Positions 35,350 through 42,855 of a stretch of 42,855 nucleotides of DNA are shown piece after piece; the stretch's first letter is position 1; each line of letters begins with the position of its first letter. The notes under the pieces are model-generated. The model saw only the letters and a list, made by a program, of their open reading frames with translations. It was not told where the DNA came from and ran no database searches. The position numbers and the translations under genes were made by a program. This stretch comes from Micromonospora sp. 15K316. GTDB taxonomy: Bacteria > Actinomycetota > Actinomycetes > Mycobacteriales > Micromonosporaceae. The stretch is from NCBI RefSeq assembly GCF_004348525.1, contig NZ_SMKG01000028.1:1-42855 (forward strand). The letters run 5' to 3'.

Positions 35350-36093
35350 ATGGTGAACCGGGTCGCCGTCCTCTCCGACATCCACGGGGTGCTGCCCGCG
35401 CTGGAGGCCGTGCTGGCCGAGCCGGACGTGGCCGCCGCCGATTTGATCGTGCTCACCGGTGACATCGCCGCCGGCCCGCAGCCGGTCGAGGTGCTCGACC
35501 GGCTCGCCGGCCTCGGCGATCGGGTCCGCTGGGTCAGCGGCAACGCCGACCGGGAGCTGGTGGAGGCACGGGCCGGCCGCAGCCTCCCGATCGAGGTCTC
35601 GAACTGGGCGGCGGCGCAGCTCCGCGACGACCAGGTCGACCGGCTGGCGGCGCTGCCCCGCACGGTGACCCTGCCGGTCGACGGCCTCGGTCCGGTGCTC
35701 TTCTGCCACGCGACGCCCCGGGACGACGAGGAGGTCGTGCTGGTCGACTCCCGGATGTCCCGCTGGACGGAGGTCTTCACCGACCTGCCGGCGGAGGTGC
35801 GCACGGTGGTCTGCGGGCACACCCACATGCCGTTCGCGCGACTGGTCGACCGCCGCCTCGTGGTGAATCCCGGCAGTGTCGGGATGCCGTACGGCGGCCC
35901 CGGCGCGTACTGGGCGCTGCTCGGTCCGGGGGTGCAGCTGCGCCGTACCGACTTCGACGTGGACGCGGCCTGCGCCCGGGTGGCCGCCGAGTCCGCCTTC
36001 CCGGACGCCGCCGGTTTCGCCGACGAGTACGTCCGCTCGCGGCACAGCGACGCCGACGCGCTGGCCGTCTTCGCCCCGCGCGACGGACGCTGA
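35350..36093 (+). CDS. YfcE/calcineurin-like metallophosphoesterase
   Basis: Phosphodiesterase or phosphatase of the YfcE-like branch, 247 residues, cytoplasmic. Metal-binding blocks are complete: VLSDIHG, LTGDIAAGP, SGNADRE, FCHATP and CGHTHMPF, with NPGSVGMP following as in this family. Two metal ions are expected; the natural substrate is unknown. ATG 35350 has GGGAGGGTGG 5-10 bases upstream. It is separated from crp by a terminator, so it is its own unit. The stop is followed by a gap with a large hairpin. Confidence 0.88.
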   Translation: MVNRVAVLSDIHGVLPALEAVLAEPDVAAADLIVLTGDIAAGPQPVEVLDRLAGLGDRVRWVSGNADRELVEARAGRSLPIEVSNWAAAQLRDDQVDRLAALPRTVTLPVDGLGPVLFCHATPRDDEEVVLVDSRMSRWTEVFTDLPAEVRTVVCGHTHMPFARLVDRRLVVNPGSVGMPYGGPGAYWALLGPGVQLRRTDFDVDAACARVAAESAFPDAAGFADEYVRSRHSDADALAVFAPRDGR

Positions 36094-36154
36094 GCGGACC
36101 GGCCCCAACCCCGCCGAACAGCGCGCCGGGAGACGTTCCGAGAGAGGTAGGGAT

Positions 36155-36295
36155 ATGGTGCGCGGCGCCTTTGGAGCTGAATCGCCTACGACATCGGCTC
36201 CAGAGGCTCCGCGCACCAGCACTCGGTGCCCGCCGACACCGATCGGGGGTCCGCAGTGGATGCCCGATCACGGGCACGAAAAAAGTCAGGCTTGA
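36155..36295 (+). CDS. Possible small ORF (46 aa) around the hairpin
   Basis: ATG 36155 follows GAGAGG and the frame runs 46 codons to TGA 36293-36295. The product is polar and Pro/Ser/Thr-rich with no recognised motif. The long hairpin begins inside its start codon and the stop overlaps the -35 of the TetR promoter. It could be a leader peptide, or the frame may be a by-product of the hairpin. Weak support. Confidence 0.2.
   Translation: MVRGAFGAESPTTSAPEAPRTSTRCPPTPIGGPQWMPDHGHEKSQA
36156..36218 (+). ncRNA. Long structured hairpin of unknown function
   Basis: TGGTGCGCGG (36156-36165) pairs with CCGCGCACCA (36209-36218). After one C/T mismatch, GCCTTTGGAGC (36167-36177) pairs with GCTCCAGAGGC (36197-36207), with one G-U pair if read as plus-strand RNA. 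The loop is 19 bases. There is no U-tract. It could end phosphoesterase transcription, act as a small RNA or attenuator, or be a mobile palindromic element. No known RNA family is recognised. Confidence 0.45.
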
Positions 36296-36320
36296 CTGTT
36301 TGTTTCGGCCCCGGCACGCT
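36284..36320 (+). promoter_or_regulatory. Promoter and operator of the TetR-led operon
   Basis: -35 TTGACT (36292-36297), 17-base spacer, -10 CACGCT (36315-36320), then 6 bases to GTG 36327, so the regulator mRNA is probably leaderless. AGTCA (36284-36288) and TGACT (36293-36297) form an inverted repeat over the -35, a plausible site for repression by the TetR protein itself. Confidence 0.55.
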
Positions 36321-36326
36321 GTTGCC

Positions 36327-36932
36327 GTGTCCGCCGCATCGATCCGCGTCCCTCGGCAGCAGCGCAGCCGCGCCACGCAGGCGCGACTGCTGGAGGCGAC
36401 CGTCGAGTGCCTGGTGGAGCATGGCTGGGCAGGCACCACCACCACGTTGGTGGCGGCCCGGGCCGGGGTCTCGCGCGGCGCGCAGCTGCATCACTACCCG
36501 ACGAAGGCCGCACTGGTCACCGCGGCCGTCGCGCACCTGGCCGAACGTCGCGCGGCCGAGCTGCGCACCGAGGCGCAGGCCCTGCCGGCCGGGCCTCGGC
36601 GGCTCGACCGGGTGATCGACCTGCTCGCGGTGGCGTTCACCGGTCCGCTCTTCGTCGCCGCGCTCGAACTCTGGGTCGCCGCCCGCACCGACCCCGAGCT
36701 GCGTCGGGCACTGATCCCCCTGGAGGCCCGGGTGGGCCGGGAGATGCACCGGCTCACCGTCTCGCTGCTCGGCGTCGACGAGCGACGTCCAGGCGTACGC
36801 GAGGCGGTCCAGGCCACCCTGGACCTGCTCCGCGGTCTGGGGGTGGCCAACCTGCTCACCGACGACAGCGTCCGCCGCACCGCCCTGCTCGACACCTGGA
36901 AGCGGCGGCTCGCCACGCTCCTCACGCCCTGA
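36327..36932 (+). CDS. TetR-family regulator of the acyl-CoA operon
   Basis: Predicted repressor of 201 residues. The N-terminal helix-turn-helix reads ARLLEATVECLVEHGWAGTTTTLVAARAGVSRGAQLHHYPTK across about residues 14-58 in normal TetR order; the rest is the helical ligand-binding and dimer domain. GTG 36327 is chosen because a well-formed promoter ends 6 bases upstream and the family N-terminus begins here. The catabolic genes follow in the same direction, starting 38 bases after its stop. Acyclic-terpene (atu) loci of Pseudomonas also carry a TetR repressor (AtuR), so a CoA thioester or terpenoid ligand is a reasonable guess. Confidence 0.88.
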   Translation: MSAASIRVPRQQRSRATQARLLEATVECLVEHGWAGTTTTLVAARAGVSRGAQLHHYPTKAALVTAAVAHLAERRAAELRTEAQALPAGPRRLDRVIDLLAVAFTGPLFVAALELWVAARTDPELRRALIPLEARVGREMHRLTVSLLGVDERRPGVREAVQATLDLLRGLGVANLLTDDSVRRTALLDTWKRRLATLLTP

Positions 36933-36970
36933 CCCGCCCGCGCCGAGGGCACGACCGGACCGGAGGCACC

Positions 36971-37804
36971 ATGGTCGACCTGACGGAGCTGCTCGCCGAC
37001 CTGGCCGAGGAGTCCCAGACGCTGGAGGCTCTCGTCCGTCCACTACCACCGGCCGACTGGTCCCGCCCGACCCCGGCGGCGGGTTGGACCATCGCTCACC
37101 AGATCGCGCATCTCGCCTGGACCGATCACGTGGCGCTGCTCGCCGGCACCGACAGCGCGGCCTTCTTCGCCTCCGTGAACGCCGCCCCGGACCCGGCCCG
37201 GCTCGTCGAGGTCGGCGCGCAGGAGTTCCTCGCCCCGCCGGCCGACCTGCTCATCCGCTGGCGGGCCGGCCGGGCCTCCCTCGCCGCCGTCCTCGCCGCC
37301 CACCCACCCGGGGAGAAGCTGCCCTGGTACGGCACCCGGATGTCGCCCGCCTCGATGGTCACCGCCCGGATCATGGAGACCTGGGCGCACGGCGAGGACG
37401 TCGCCGACGCGCTCGACGTACGCCGGCCCGGCACCGACCGGCTCCGGCACGTCGCCCACCTCGGCGTACGTACCATCGGGCACAGCTTCGCCACCCACGG
37501 CCGGCCCGCGCCGACGGCGCCGGTGCGGGTGGAGCTCGCCGCGCCCGGCGGTGGAACCTGGAGCTTCGGCCCGGCCGACGCCACCGACCGGGTCACCGGA
37601 CCGGCCCGGGACTTCTGCCTGCTGGTCACCCAGCGCCGGCACCGCAGCGACCTGGCGCTCGACGTCACCGGTCCGGTCGCCGACGAGTGGCTCGACGTGG
37701 CGCAGGCGTTCGCGGGCCCACCCGGCACCGGCCGTCCGCCACTGAACACACGACCCGCGCACTCGTCGACGGCCGCGGCGCGGACGCGCGGGGTGCGGGC
37801 GTGA
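36971..37804 (+). CDS. TIGR03084-type DinB/MDMPI-like metal-binding protein
   Basis: Protein of 277 residues from the actinobacterial family with a DinB-like (mycothiol-dependent maleylpyruvate isomerase) four-helix domain. Seen: WTIAHQIAHLAWTDH and later ETWAHGEDVADAL, which supply the His cluster expected to bind a divalent metal, followed by a C-terminal SCP2-like half with DFCLLVTQRRH. The reaction is unknown; relatives use mycothiol or other thiol cofactors. ATG 36971 has CGGAGG 4 bases upstream. Its stop overlaps the next start by 4 bases (GTGA). Genes of this family often sit beside AtuA and acyl-CoA carboxylase genes. Confidence 0.8.
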   Translation: MVDLTELLADLAEESQTLEALVRPLPPADWSRPTPAAGWTIAHQIAHLAWTDHVALLAGTDSAAFFASVNAAPDPARLVEVGAQEFLAPPADLLIRWRAGRASLAAVLAAHPPGEKLPWYGTRMSPASMVTARIMETWAHGEDVADALDVRRPGTDRLRHVAHLGVRTIGHSFATHGRPAPTAPVRVELAAPGGGTWSFGPADATDRVTGPARDFCLLVTQRRHRSDLALDVTGPVADEWLDVAQAFAGPPGTGRPPLNTRPAHSSTAAARTRGVRA

Positions 37805-39471
37805 TCCGCATCGGCAACGCCTCCGGCTTCTACGGCGACCGCGCCACCGCTTGGCGAGAGATGCTCGACGGCGGCGAGCTGGACGTGCTGACCGGCGACT
37901 ACCTGGCCGAACTCACCATGCTGATCCTCGGCCGGGACCGGCTGCGAGACCCCTCGCTCGGGTACGCGCGGGGCTTCCTCCGGCAGCTCGAAGGTTGCCT
38001 CGGCACCGCGCTCGACCGTGGCGTCACGCTCGTCACCAACGCCGGCGGGCTCAACCCGGCCGGGCTGGCCACCGCGATCAACGCGCTCGCCGACCGGCTC
38101 GGTCTCACCGTCCGGGTCGGGTACGTGGAGGGCGACGCGCTGGCCCGGCCGGACGCGCTCACCACCAACGCGTACCTGGGCGCGTTCGGGATCGCCGCCT
38201 GCCTCGACGGCGGGGCCGACGTGGTCGTCACCGGCCGGGTCACCGATGCCTCGCTGGTGGTGGGCCCGGCGATAGCCCGGTACGGCTGGACCCGCGACGA
38301 CCTCGACGCGCTCGCCGGCGCGACCGTCGCCGGGCACCTCGTCGAGTGCGGCGCGCAGGTCACCGGCGGCAACTTCAGCTTCTTCACCGAGCTGCCCGAC
38401 GGCGGCCGCCGCCCCGGCTTCCCGATCGCCGAGGTGCACCCGGACGGTTCCTGCGTCATCACGAAACACCTGGGCACCGGCGGCGCGGTGACCGTGGAGA
38501 CCGTCACCGCCCAGCTGCTCTACGAGGTGGGCGGGCCCGCGTACCTGGGGCCGGACGTGGTGACCCGGCTGGACACGGCGATCCTGCACGCCGAGGGGGA
38601 GGATCGGGTGCGGGTCTCCGGCGTACGCGGCACACCGCCCCCGGCCACCCTCAAGGTCGGTGTCAACAATCTGGGCGGCTTCCGTAACTCGATGACGTTC
38701 GTCCTCTGCGGACTCGACATCCCGGCCAAGGCCGCCCTCGTCCGGGAGCAGCTCGAAGCCGCCGTCGGCCCGGAAGGGCTGGAGTTCACGCTGGCCCGCA
38801 CCGACCATCCCGACTCGGGCGACACCGAGACGGCGAGCGCCCTGCTGCACGTACACCTGCGTGACGGCGACAAGGCACGGGCCGGACGGGCGTTCTCGGC
38901 GGCTGCGGTGGAGCTGGCGCTCGCCTCCTACCCCGGGTGCACGCTGACCACCCCGCCCGGCGACGCGACTCCGTACGGAGTCTTCACCGCGGACCTCGTG
39001 TCGCAGGATTCGGTGTCGCACGTCGCGGTGCTTCCCGACGGCACCCGCGTGCCGATCCCACCGCCCCCGGACACCCGCCCGCCGGAGACCGCGCCGCGAC
39101 AGGACGTGTCGACGACGGCCTCCATCCGCCACCGCACCCGCCGGGGCCCGCTCGGTGAGCTGGTCGGGGCGCGCTCGGGCGACAAGGGCGGCGACGCGAA
39201 CCTGGGGGTCTGGGCCCGCGGCGACGCCGCGTACGACTGGCTGCGCGGCTGGTTGAGCGTCGAGCGGCTGGCCGAGCTGCTGCCGGAGACGAAGACGCTG
39301 ACCGTCGAGCGGTACGAGCTGCCGAACCTGCGCGCGGTCAACTTCCTGATCCGGGGCCTGCTCGGTCCGGGCGTGGCCGCGTCCACCCGCTTCGACCCGC
39401 AGGCCAAGGCGCTCGGTGAGCTGCTCCGCTCCCGGATCGTCGACCTGCCGATCCTGGAGACGACCGCATGA
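37801..39471 (+). CDS. AtuA-family protein (DUF1446 plus ferredoxin-fold tail)
   Basis: Protein of 556 residues related to AtuA of the acyclic terpene utilisation pathway in Pseudomonas, whose biochemical role is not established. Seen: start IRIGNASGFYGDRATAW, the blocks TNAGGLNPAGLA and VVTGRVTDASLVVGPAI, VECGAQVTGGN, and a C-terminal domain (from about residue 450) with ELVGARSGDKGGDANLGVWAR, typical of the AtuA tail. Both parts are complete. GTG 37801 overlaps the upstream stop by 4 bases, and its own stop overlaps the next ATG by 4 bases. It probably acts with the acyl-CoA dehydrogenase and carboxylase that follow. Confidence 0.88.
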   Translation: MIRIGNASGFYGDRATAWREMLDGGELDVLTGDYLAELTMLILGRDRLRDPSLGYARGFLRQLEGCLGTALDRGVTLVTNAGGLNPAGLATAINALADRLGLTVRVGYVEGDALARPDALTTNAYLGAFGIAACLDGGADVVVTGRVTDASLVVGPAIARYGWTRDDLDALAGATVAGHLVECGAQVTGGNFSFFTELPDGGRRPGFPIAEVHPDGSCVITKHLGTGGAVTVETVTAQLLYEVGGPAYLGPDVVTRLDTAILHAEGEDRVRVSGVRGTPPPATLKVGVNNLGGFRNSMTFVLCGLDIPAKAALVREQLEAAVGPEGLEFTLARTDHPDSGDTETASALLHVHLRDGDKARAGRAFSAAAVELALASYPGCTLTTPPGDATPYGVFTADLVSQDSVSHVAVLPDGTRVPIPPPPDTRPPETAPRQDVSTTASIRHRTRRGPLGELVGARSGDKGGDANLGVWARGDAAYDWLRGWLSVERLAELLPETKTLTVERYELPNLRAVNFLIRGLLGPGVAASTRFDPQAKALGELLRSRIVDLPILETTA

Positions 39472-40664
39472 CCATCGTGGACACACCGGAACGGCGTCAG
39501 CTACGCGAGCTGACCCGCGCCTTCGTCACCCGGGAGGTGCTGCCCTACCTGGACGACTGGGAGCGGGCCGGCGAGGTCCCGCGCCAGCTGCACGCCACCG
39601 CCGCGAAGCTCGGCCTGCTCGGCGTCGGCTTCCCCGAGTCGGTCGGGGGCAGCGGAGGTGACCTGCTCGACACGATCATCGTCACGGAGGAGATCATCCG
39701 GTCCGGCGGGTCATCGGGGCTGGTCGCCGCGCTCTTCACGCACGGCATCGCGCTCCCGCACATGGTCAGCGCTGCCGGCGGCCGGACCGGCGGCTCGCTG
39801 GGCGGCCGGCTCGGCGCCGTCGGGAACCCGGGCGACGACGACCTGGTCGACCGGTACGTCCGCCCCACCCTGGCCGGGACGATGATCGGCGCGTTGGCGA
39901 TCACCGAGCCGGACGGCGGCTCGGACGTGGCCGGCATCCGCACCACCGCCCGCCGGGCCGGCGACCACTACGTGGTGAACGGGTCGAAGAGCTACATCAC
40001 CAGTGGGGTCCGGGCGGACTTCGTGACCACCGCGGTCTGCACCGACTTCCCGGGCAGCGGTGAGCTCGCCCTGCTCGTGATCGAGAAGGGCACGCCCGGC
40101 TTCACCGTGGGCCGCCGGCTGGAGAAGCTGGGCTGGCACTGCTCGGACACCGCCGAGCTCTCCTTCGTCGACGTCCGGGTGCCGGTGGCGAACCGGATCG
40201 GCGCGGAGGAGACCGGCTTCCTGTCGATCATGCAGCACTTCGCCACCGAGCGGATCTCGCTCGCCACGCAGGCGTACGCGACCGCGCAGCGCTGCGTCGA
40301 GCTGGCCGTGCGCTGGTGCCGGGACCGCGCCACGTTCGGCCGGCCGCTGGTCAGCCGCCAGGTCGTCCGGCACCGGTTGGCCGAGATGCACACCCGCACC
40401 GAGGCGGCCCGTGCGTACGTGCACGACGTGGCCGCTCGGGTCGCCGCCGGCGAGCCCGTGGTGACCGAGGTGGCGATGGCCAAGAACGTCGCCGTGGCGG
40501 CCTGCGCCGAGGTGGTGGACCAGGCGCTCCAGCTGCACGGCGGCTTCGGCTACCTGCGCGACGCCGAGGTGGAGCGGCACTACCGGGACGCCCGCATCCT
40601 CGGCATCGGGGGCGGCACCACCGAGATCATGAACGAGATCATCGCGAAGGGACTGGGGCTGTGA
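39468..40664 (+). CDS. Acyl-CoA dehydrogenase, isovaleryl/citronellyl type
   Basis: FAD enzyme of 398 residues that makes the 2,3-enoyl-CoA needed by the carboxylase encoded next. Seen: ALAITEPDGGSDVAGIRTTA (FAD/substrate region), KSYITSG, and the C-terminal LHGGFGYLRDAEVERHYRDARI. The usual EGT catalytic position near the C-terminus is GGT here, while Glu261 lies in ATERISLA, matching the alternative catalytic base of isovaleryl-CoA dehydrogenase (Glu254). This points to a beta-branched substrate such as isovaleryl- or citronellyl-CoA (inference). ATG 39468 overlaps the AtuA stop by 4 bases; its stop overlaps the carboxyltransferase start by 4 bases. Confidence 0.9.
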   Translation: MTIVDTPERRQLRELTRAFVTREVLPYLDDWERAGEVPRQLHATAAKLGLLGVGFPESVGGSGGDLLDTIIVTEEIIRSGGSSGLVAALFTHGIALPHMVSAAGGRTGGSLGGRLGAVGNPGDDDLVDRYVRPTLAGTMIGALAITEPDGGSDVAGIRTTARRAGDHYVVNGSKSYITSGVRADFVTTAVCTDFPGSGELALLVIEKGTPGFTVGRRLEKLGWHCSDTAELSFVDVRVPVANRIGAEETGFLSIMQHFATERISLATQAYATAQRCVELAVRWCRDRATFGRPLVSRQVVRHRLAEMHTRTEAARAYVHDVAARVAAGEPVVTEVAMAKNVAVAACAEVVDQALQLHGGFGYLRDAEVERHYRDARILGIGGGTTEIMNEIIAKGLGL

Positions 40665-42262
40665 CCGTACTGGGCAGCGCGCTCGACCCGTCCTCGCCGG
40701 GGTTCGCCGACAACCGGGCGGCGCTGCTGGAGCGGCTGGCGGAGCTGGACGCGGCACAGGACCAGGCGCGGGGCGGGGGCGGCGAGAAGTACGTGGCCCG
40801 GCACCACTCCCGGGGCAAGCTGCTCCCCCGGGAACGGGTCGAGCTGCTGCTCGACCCGGACAGCCCGTTCCTGGAGCTGTCGCCGGTGGCCGCCTACGGC
40901 ACGGACTTCCCCGTCGGGGCGAGCGTGGTGACCGGCATCGGCGTGGTCGAGGGCGTCGAGTGTCTCGTCGTCGCGAACGACCCGACGGTGCGTGGTGGCG
41001 CGGTGAACCCGTGGTCGCTCGCCAAGACGCGGCGGGCCGGCGAGATCGCACTCGCCAACCGGCTGCCGATGGTCAACCTGGTCGAGTCGGCCGGCGCGGA
41101 CCTACCCACCCAGGCGGAGATCTTCATCCCGGGCGGGCGGGTCTTCCGTGACCTGACCCGGCTCTCGGCGGCGCGAATCCCCACGGTCAGCGTGGTCTTC
41201 GGCAACGCGACGGCGGGCGGGGCGTACGTGCCGGGGATGTCCGACCACGTGATCATGATCCGGGAGCGGTCGCAGGTCTACCTGGCCGGGCCGCCTCTGG
41301 TGAAGATGGCGACCGGCGAGGTCACCGACGACGAGTCGCTCGGCGGCGCGGCGATGCACGCCACCCGGTCCGGGCTCGCGGATTTCCTCGCCGCCGACGA
41401 GCGGGACGGCATCCGGCTGGCCCGGCAGTGCGTACGCCGGCTGAACCGGCGCAAGCAGGGCCCACCGCCGCGCAACCGGTTGCCGCAGCCGCCGAAGTAC
41501 GACCCGGAGGAGCTGCTCGGCATCGTCAGCTCCGACCTGAAGGTGCCGTTCGACCCGCGCGAGGTGCTCGCCCGGATCCTGGACGGCAGCGAGTTCGACG
41601 AGTTCAAGCCGGCGTACGGCAGCGCGCTGGTCACCGGCTGGGGTGAGCTGCACGGCTACCCGATCGGAGTGCTGGCCAACGCGCGGGGTGTGCTCTTCAG
41701 CGAGGAGGCGCAGAAGGCCGCCCAGTTCATCCAGCTCGCCAACGCGGCCGACACCCCGCTGCTCTTCCTGCAGAACACCACCGGCTACATGGTCGGCACC
41801 GAGTACGAGCAGCGCGGCATCATCAAGCACGGCGCACTGATGATCAACGCGGTGTCGAACTCGACGGTGCCGCACCTGACGGTGAACCTCGGCGCCTCGT
41901 ACGGGGCGGGCAACTACGGCATGTGCGGGCGGGCGTACGAGCCGAGGTTCCTCTTCACCTGGCCGAACGCGCGCTCGGCGGTGATGGGGCCGGCCCAGCT
42001 CGCCGGGGTGCTCTCGATCGTGGCCCGGCAGGCCGCGGCCGCCCGGGGCCGTCCGTACGACGAGGAGTCCGACGCCGCGATGCGGGCGATGGTCGAGCAG
42101 CAGATCGAGTCGCAGTCCGGCGCGCTCTTCCTCTCCGGCCGCCTCTACGACGACGGGGTGATCGACCCCCGGGACACCCGTACGGTCCTCGGCCTCTGTC
42201 TCTCCGCCGTCCACAACGCCCCCGTGCGGGGCGCCGACGGCTTCGGCGTCTTCCGGATGTGA
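40661..42262 (+). CDS. Acyl-CoA carboxylase carboxyltransferase (beta) subunit
   Basis: Transfers CO2 from biotin to an acyl-CoA; 533 residues, normal for methylcrotonyl-, geranyl- or propionyl-CoA carboxylase beta chains. The two crotonase-like halves are seen: GNATAGGAYVPGMSD with the first oxyanion loop, and FLQNTTGYMVGTEYEQRGIIKHGA with the second, ending FGVFRM as in methylcrotonyl-CoA carboxylase beta. The region that separates methylcrotonyl from geranyl enzymes (around the DLTRLSA block) is a few residues shorter than the methylcrotonyl form, so the substrate is not settled. GTG 40661 overlaps the dehydrogenase stop by 4 bases. The biotin carboxylase gene follows after a duplicated repeat. 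Confidence 0.9.
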   Translation: MTVLGSALDPSSPGFADNRAALLERLAELDAAQDQARGGGGEKYVARHHSRGKLLPRERVELLLDPDSPFLELSPVAAYGTDFPVGASVVTGIGVVEGVECLVVANDPTVRGGAVNPWSLAKTRRAGEIALANRLPMVNLVESAGADLPTQAEIFIPGGRVFRDLTRLSAARIPTVSVVFGNATAGGAYVPGMSDHVIMIRERSQVYLAGPPLVKMATGEVTDDESLGGAAMHATRSGLADFLAADERDGIRLARQCVRRLNRRKQGPPPRNRLPQPPKYDPEELLGIVSSDLKVPFDPREVLARILDGSEFDEFKPAYGSALVTGWGELHGYPIGVLANARGVLFSEEAQKAAQFIQLANAADTPLLFLQNTTGYMVGTEYEQRGIIKHGALMINAVSNSTVPHLTVNLGASYGAGNYGMCGRAYEPRFLFTWPNARSAVMGPAQLAGVLSIVARQAAAARGRPYDEESDAAMRAMVEQQIESQSGALFLSGRLYDDGVIDPRDTRTVLGLCLSAVHNAPVRGADGFGVFRM

Positions 42263-42380
42263 CCCCGTGAGCGCGAGGAAGGCAGCGCAGCGAAGTCCCG
42301 CAGTCGCGAACGAAAGGCAGGCCCCGTGAGCGCGAGGAACGCAGCGCAGCGAAGTCCCGCAGTCGCGAACGAAAGGCAGG
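42263..42380. repeat. Two tandem 59-bp repeats before the biotin carboxylase gene
   Basis: Unit 1 is 42263-42321 and unit 2 is 42322-42380; they differ at a single base (G or C after GCGAGGAA). Each starts CCCCGTGAGCGCGAGGAA and ends CGAACGAAAGGCAGG. The 3' end of unit 2 (AAAGGCAGG) lies 7 bases before GTG 42388 and can act as its ribosome-binding site. Sequences of this GTGAGCGCGAGGAA type recur in Micromonosporaceae genomes (from recollection, not a search). Confidence 0.85.
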
Positions 42381-42387
42381 TCCAGCG

Positions 42388-42855
42388 GTGACGATCAACC
42401 GACTCCTGGTGGCGAACCGGGGCGAGATCGCCCGCCGGATCTTCGCCACCTGCCGGCGGCTCGGCGTCGAGACGGTGGCCGTGCACTCCGACGCGGACGC
42501 CGACGCGCCGCACGTCGCCGGGGCCGACCGGGCGGTCCGGCTGCCGGGCGACAGCCCGGCCGAGACGTACCTGCGGATCGACCTGATCCTGGAGGCGGCG
42601 CGGCGGACCGGCGCCGACGCCGTCCACCCCGGTTACGGCTTCCTGGCGGAGAACGCCGAGTTCGCCGCGGCGGTTATCGACGCGGGGCTGACCTGGGTCG
42701 GGCCGTCGGCGAAGGCGATCGCCGCGATGGGCGACAAGGTGGCGGCGAAGGCTCTGCTCGCCGACGCCGGCGTGCCGATGCTGCCGACCTGGACCGAGCC
42801 CGACCAGGTCAGCGACTTCCCGGTGCTGGTCAAGGCGGCCGCGGGGGGCGGCGGG
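42388..42855 (+). CDS. Biotin carboxylase (alpha) subunit, 3' end outside window
   Basis: N-terminal 156 residues of the ATP-dependent biotin-carboxylating subunit that pairs with the carboxyltransferase just upstream. Seen: INRLLVANRGEIARRIF at the start, the block HPGYGFLAENAEFA, MGDKVAAKALLADAGVP, and the ATP-grasp glycine loop beginning KAAAGGGG, where the window ends. GTG 42388 starts the family-typical N-terminus and has AAAGGCAGG, from the tandem repeat, 7 bases upstream. The biotin-carrier domain cannot be seen, so it is unknown whether this chain carries biotin itself. Confidence 0.92.
   Translation, partial: MTINRLLVANRGEIARRIFATCRRLGVETVAVHSDADADAPHVAGADRAVRLPGDSPAETYLRIDLILEAARRTGADAVHPGYGFLAENAEFAAAVIDAGLTWVGPSAKAIAAMGDKVAAKALLADAGVPMLPTWTEPDQVSDFPVLVKAAAGGGG

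Overview
The window comes from a high-GC actinomycete. Codon third positions are nearly all G or C, GTG starts are common, and neighbouring genes in operons overlap by 4 bases (ATGA or GTGA). The gene content (ESX genes, marP-nth-crp, hpt-tilS-dacB-ppa, ftsH-folE) and a tandem GTGAGCGCGAGGAA-type repeat suggest the family Micromonosporaceae, probably Micromonospora or a close relative. This placement comes from recognition, not from a search.

Layout. (1) 1-6988: a tightly coupled cluster resembling a type IV secretion channel: a VirB4-like ATPase, a TrbL/VirB6-like polytopic membrane protein, a small VirB8-like anchored protein, a transglycosylase/M23 cell-wall hydrolase, and a protein with an internal duplication. 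No relaxase, coupling protein or integrase is in view. (2) 6993-7562 (minus): a single-pass membrane protein with an apparently leaderless promoter. (3) 7757-11118: an FtsK/EccC-like protein whose Walker motifs are degenerate, coupled to a coiled-coil membrane protein. (4) 11201-21121: housekeeping genes folE, ftsH, hpt, tilS, a DUF2342-type zinc protease, dacB and ppa, in the order known from mycobacteria. A GlxA-type regulator and a tiny membrane ORF sit between hpt and tilS. (5) 21156-28057: a reduced type VII (ESX) locus with eccD facing away from eccC-mycP. eccB, eccE, esxA/B and PE/PPE genes are absent from the window. (6) 28103-35194: a PAP2 phosphatase, then the conserved marP / CoA-type NUDIX / thioredoxin-like / nth / crp block, with a CapA-like lipoprotein and a CbiZ amidohydrolase between nth and crp. 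(7) 35350-36326: a phosphoesterase followed by a long RNA hairpin. (8) 36327-42855: a TetR-led operon resembling acyclic-terpene or branched acyl-CoA catabolism (DinB-like protein, AtuA, acyl-CoA dehydrogenase, carboxyltransferase, biotin carboxylase). A 59-bp tandem repeat lies just before the last gene, which is cut by the window edge.

The best leads for undescribed biology are the T4SS-like envelope cluster, the pseudo-ATPase pair beside it, the 36156-36218 hairpin, and the repeat at 42263-42380 that appears to provide a ribosome-binding site. Many genes also have a TANNNT hexamer 6-8 bases before the start codon, which suggests widespread leaderless transcription.
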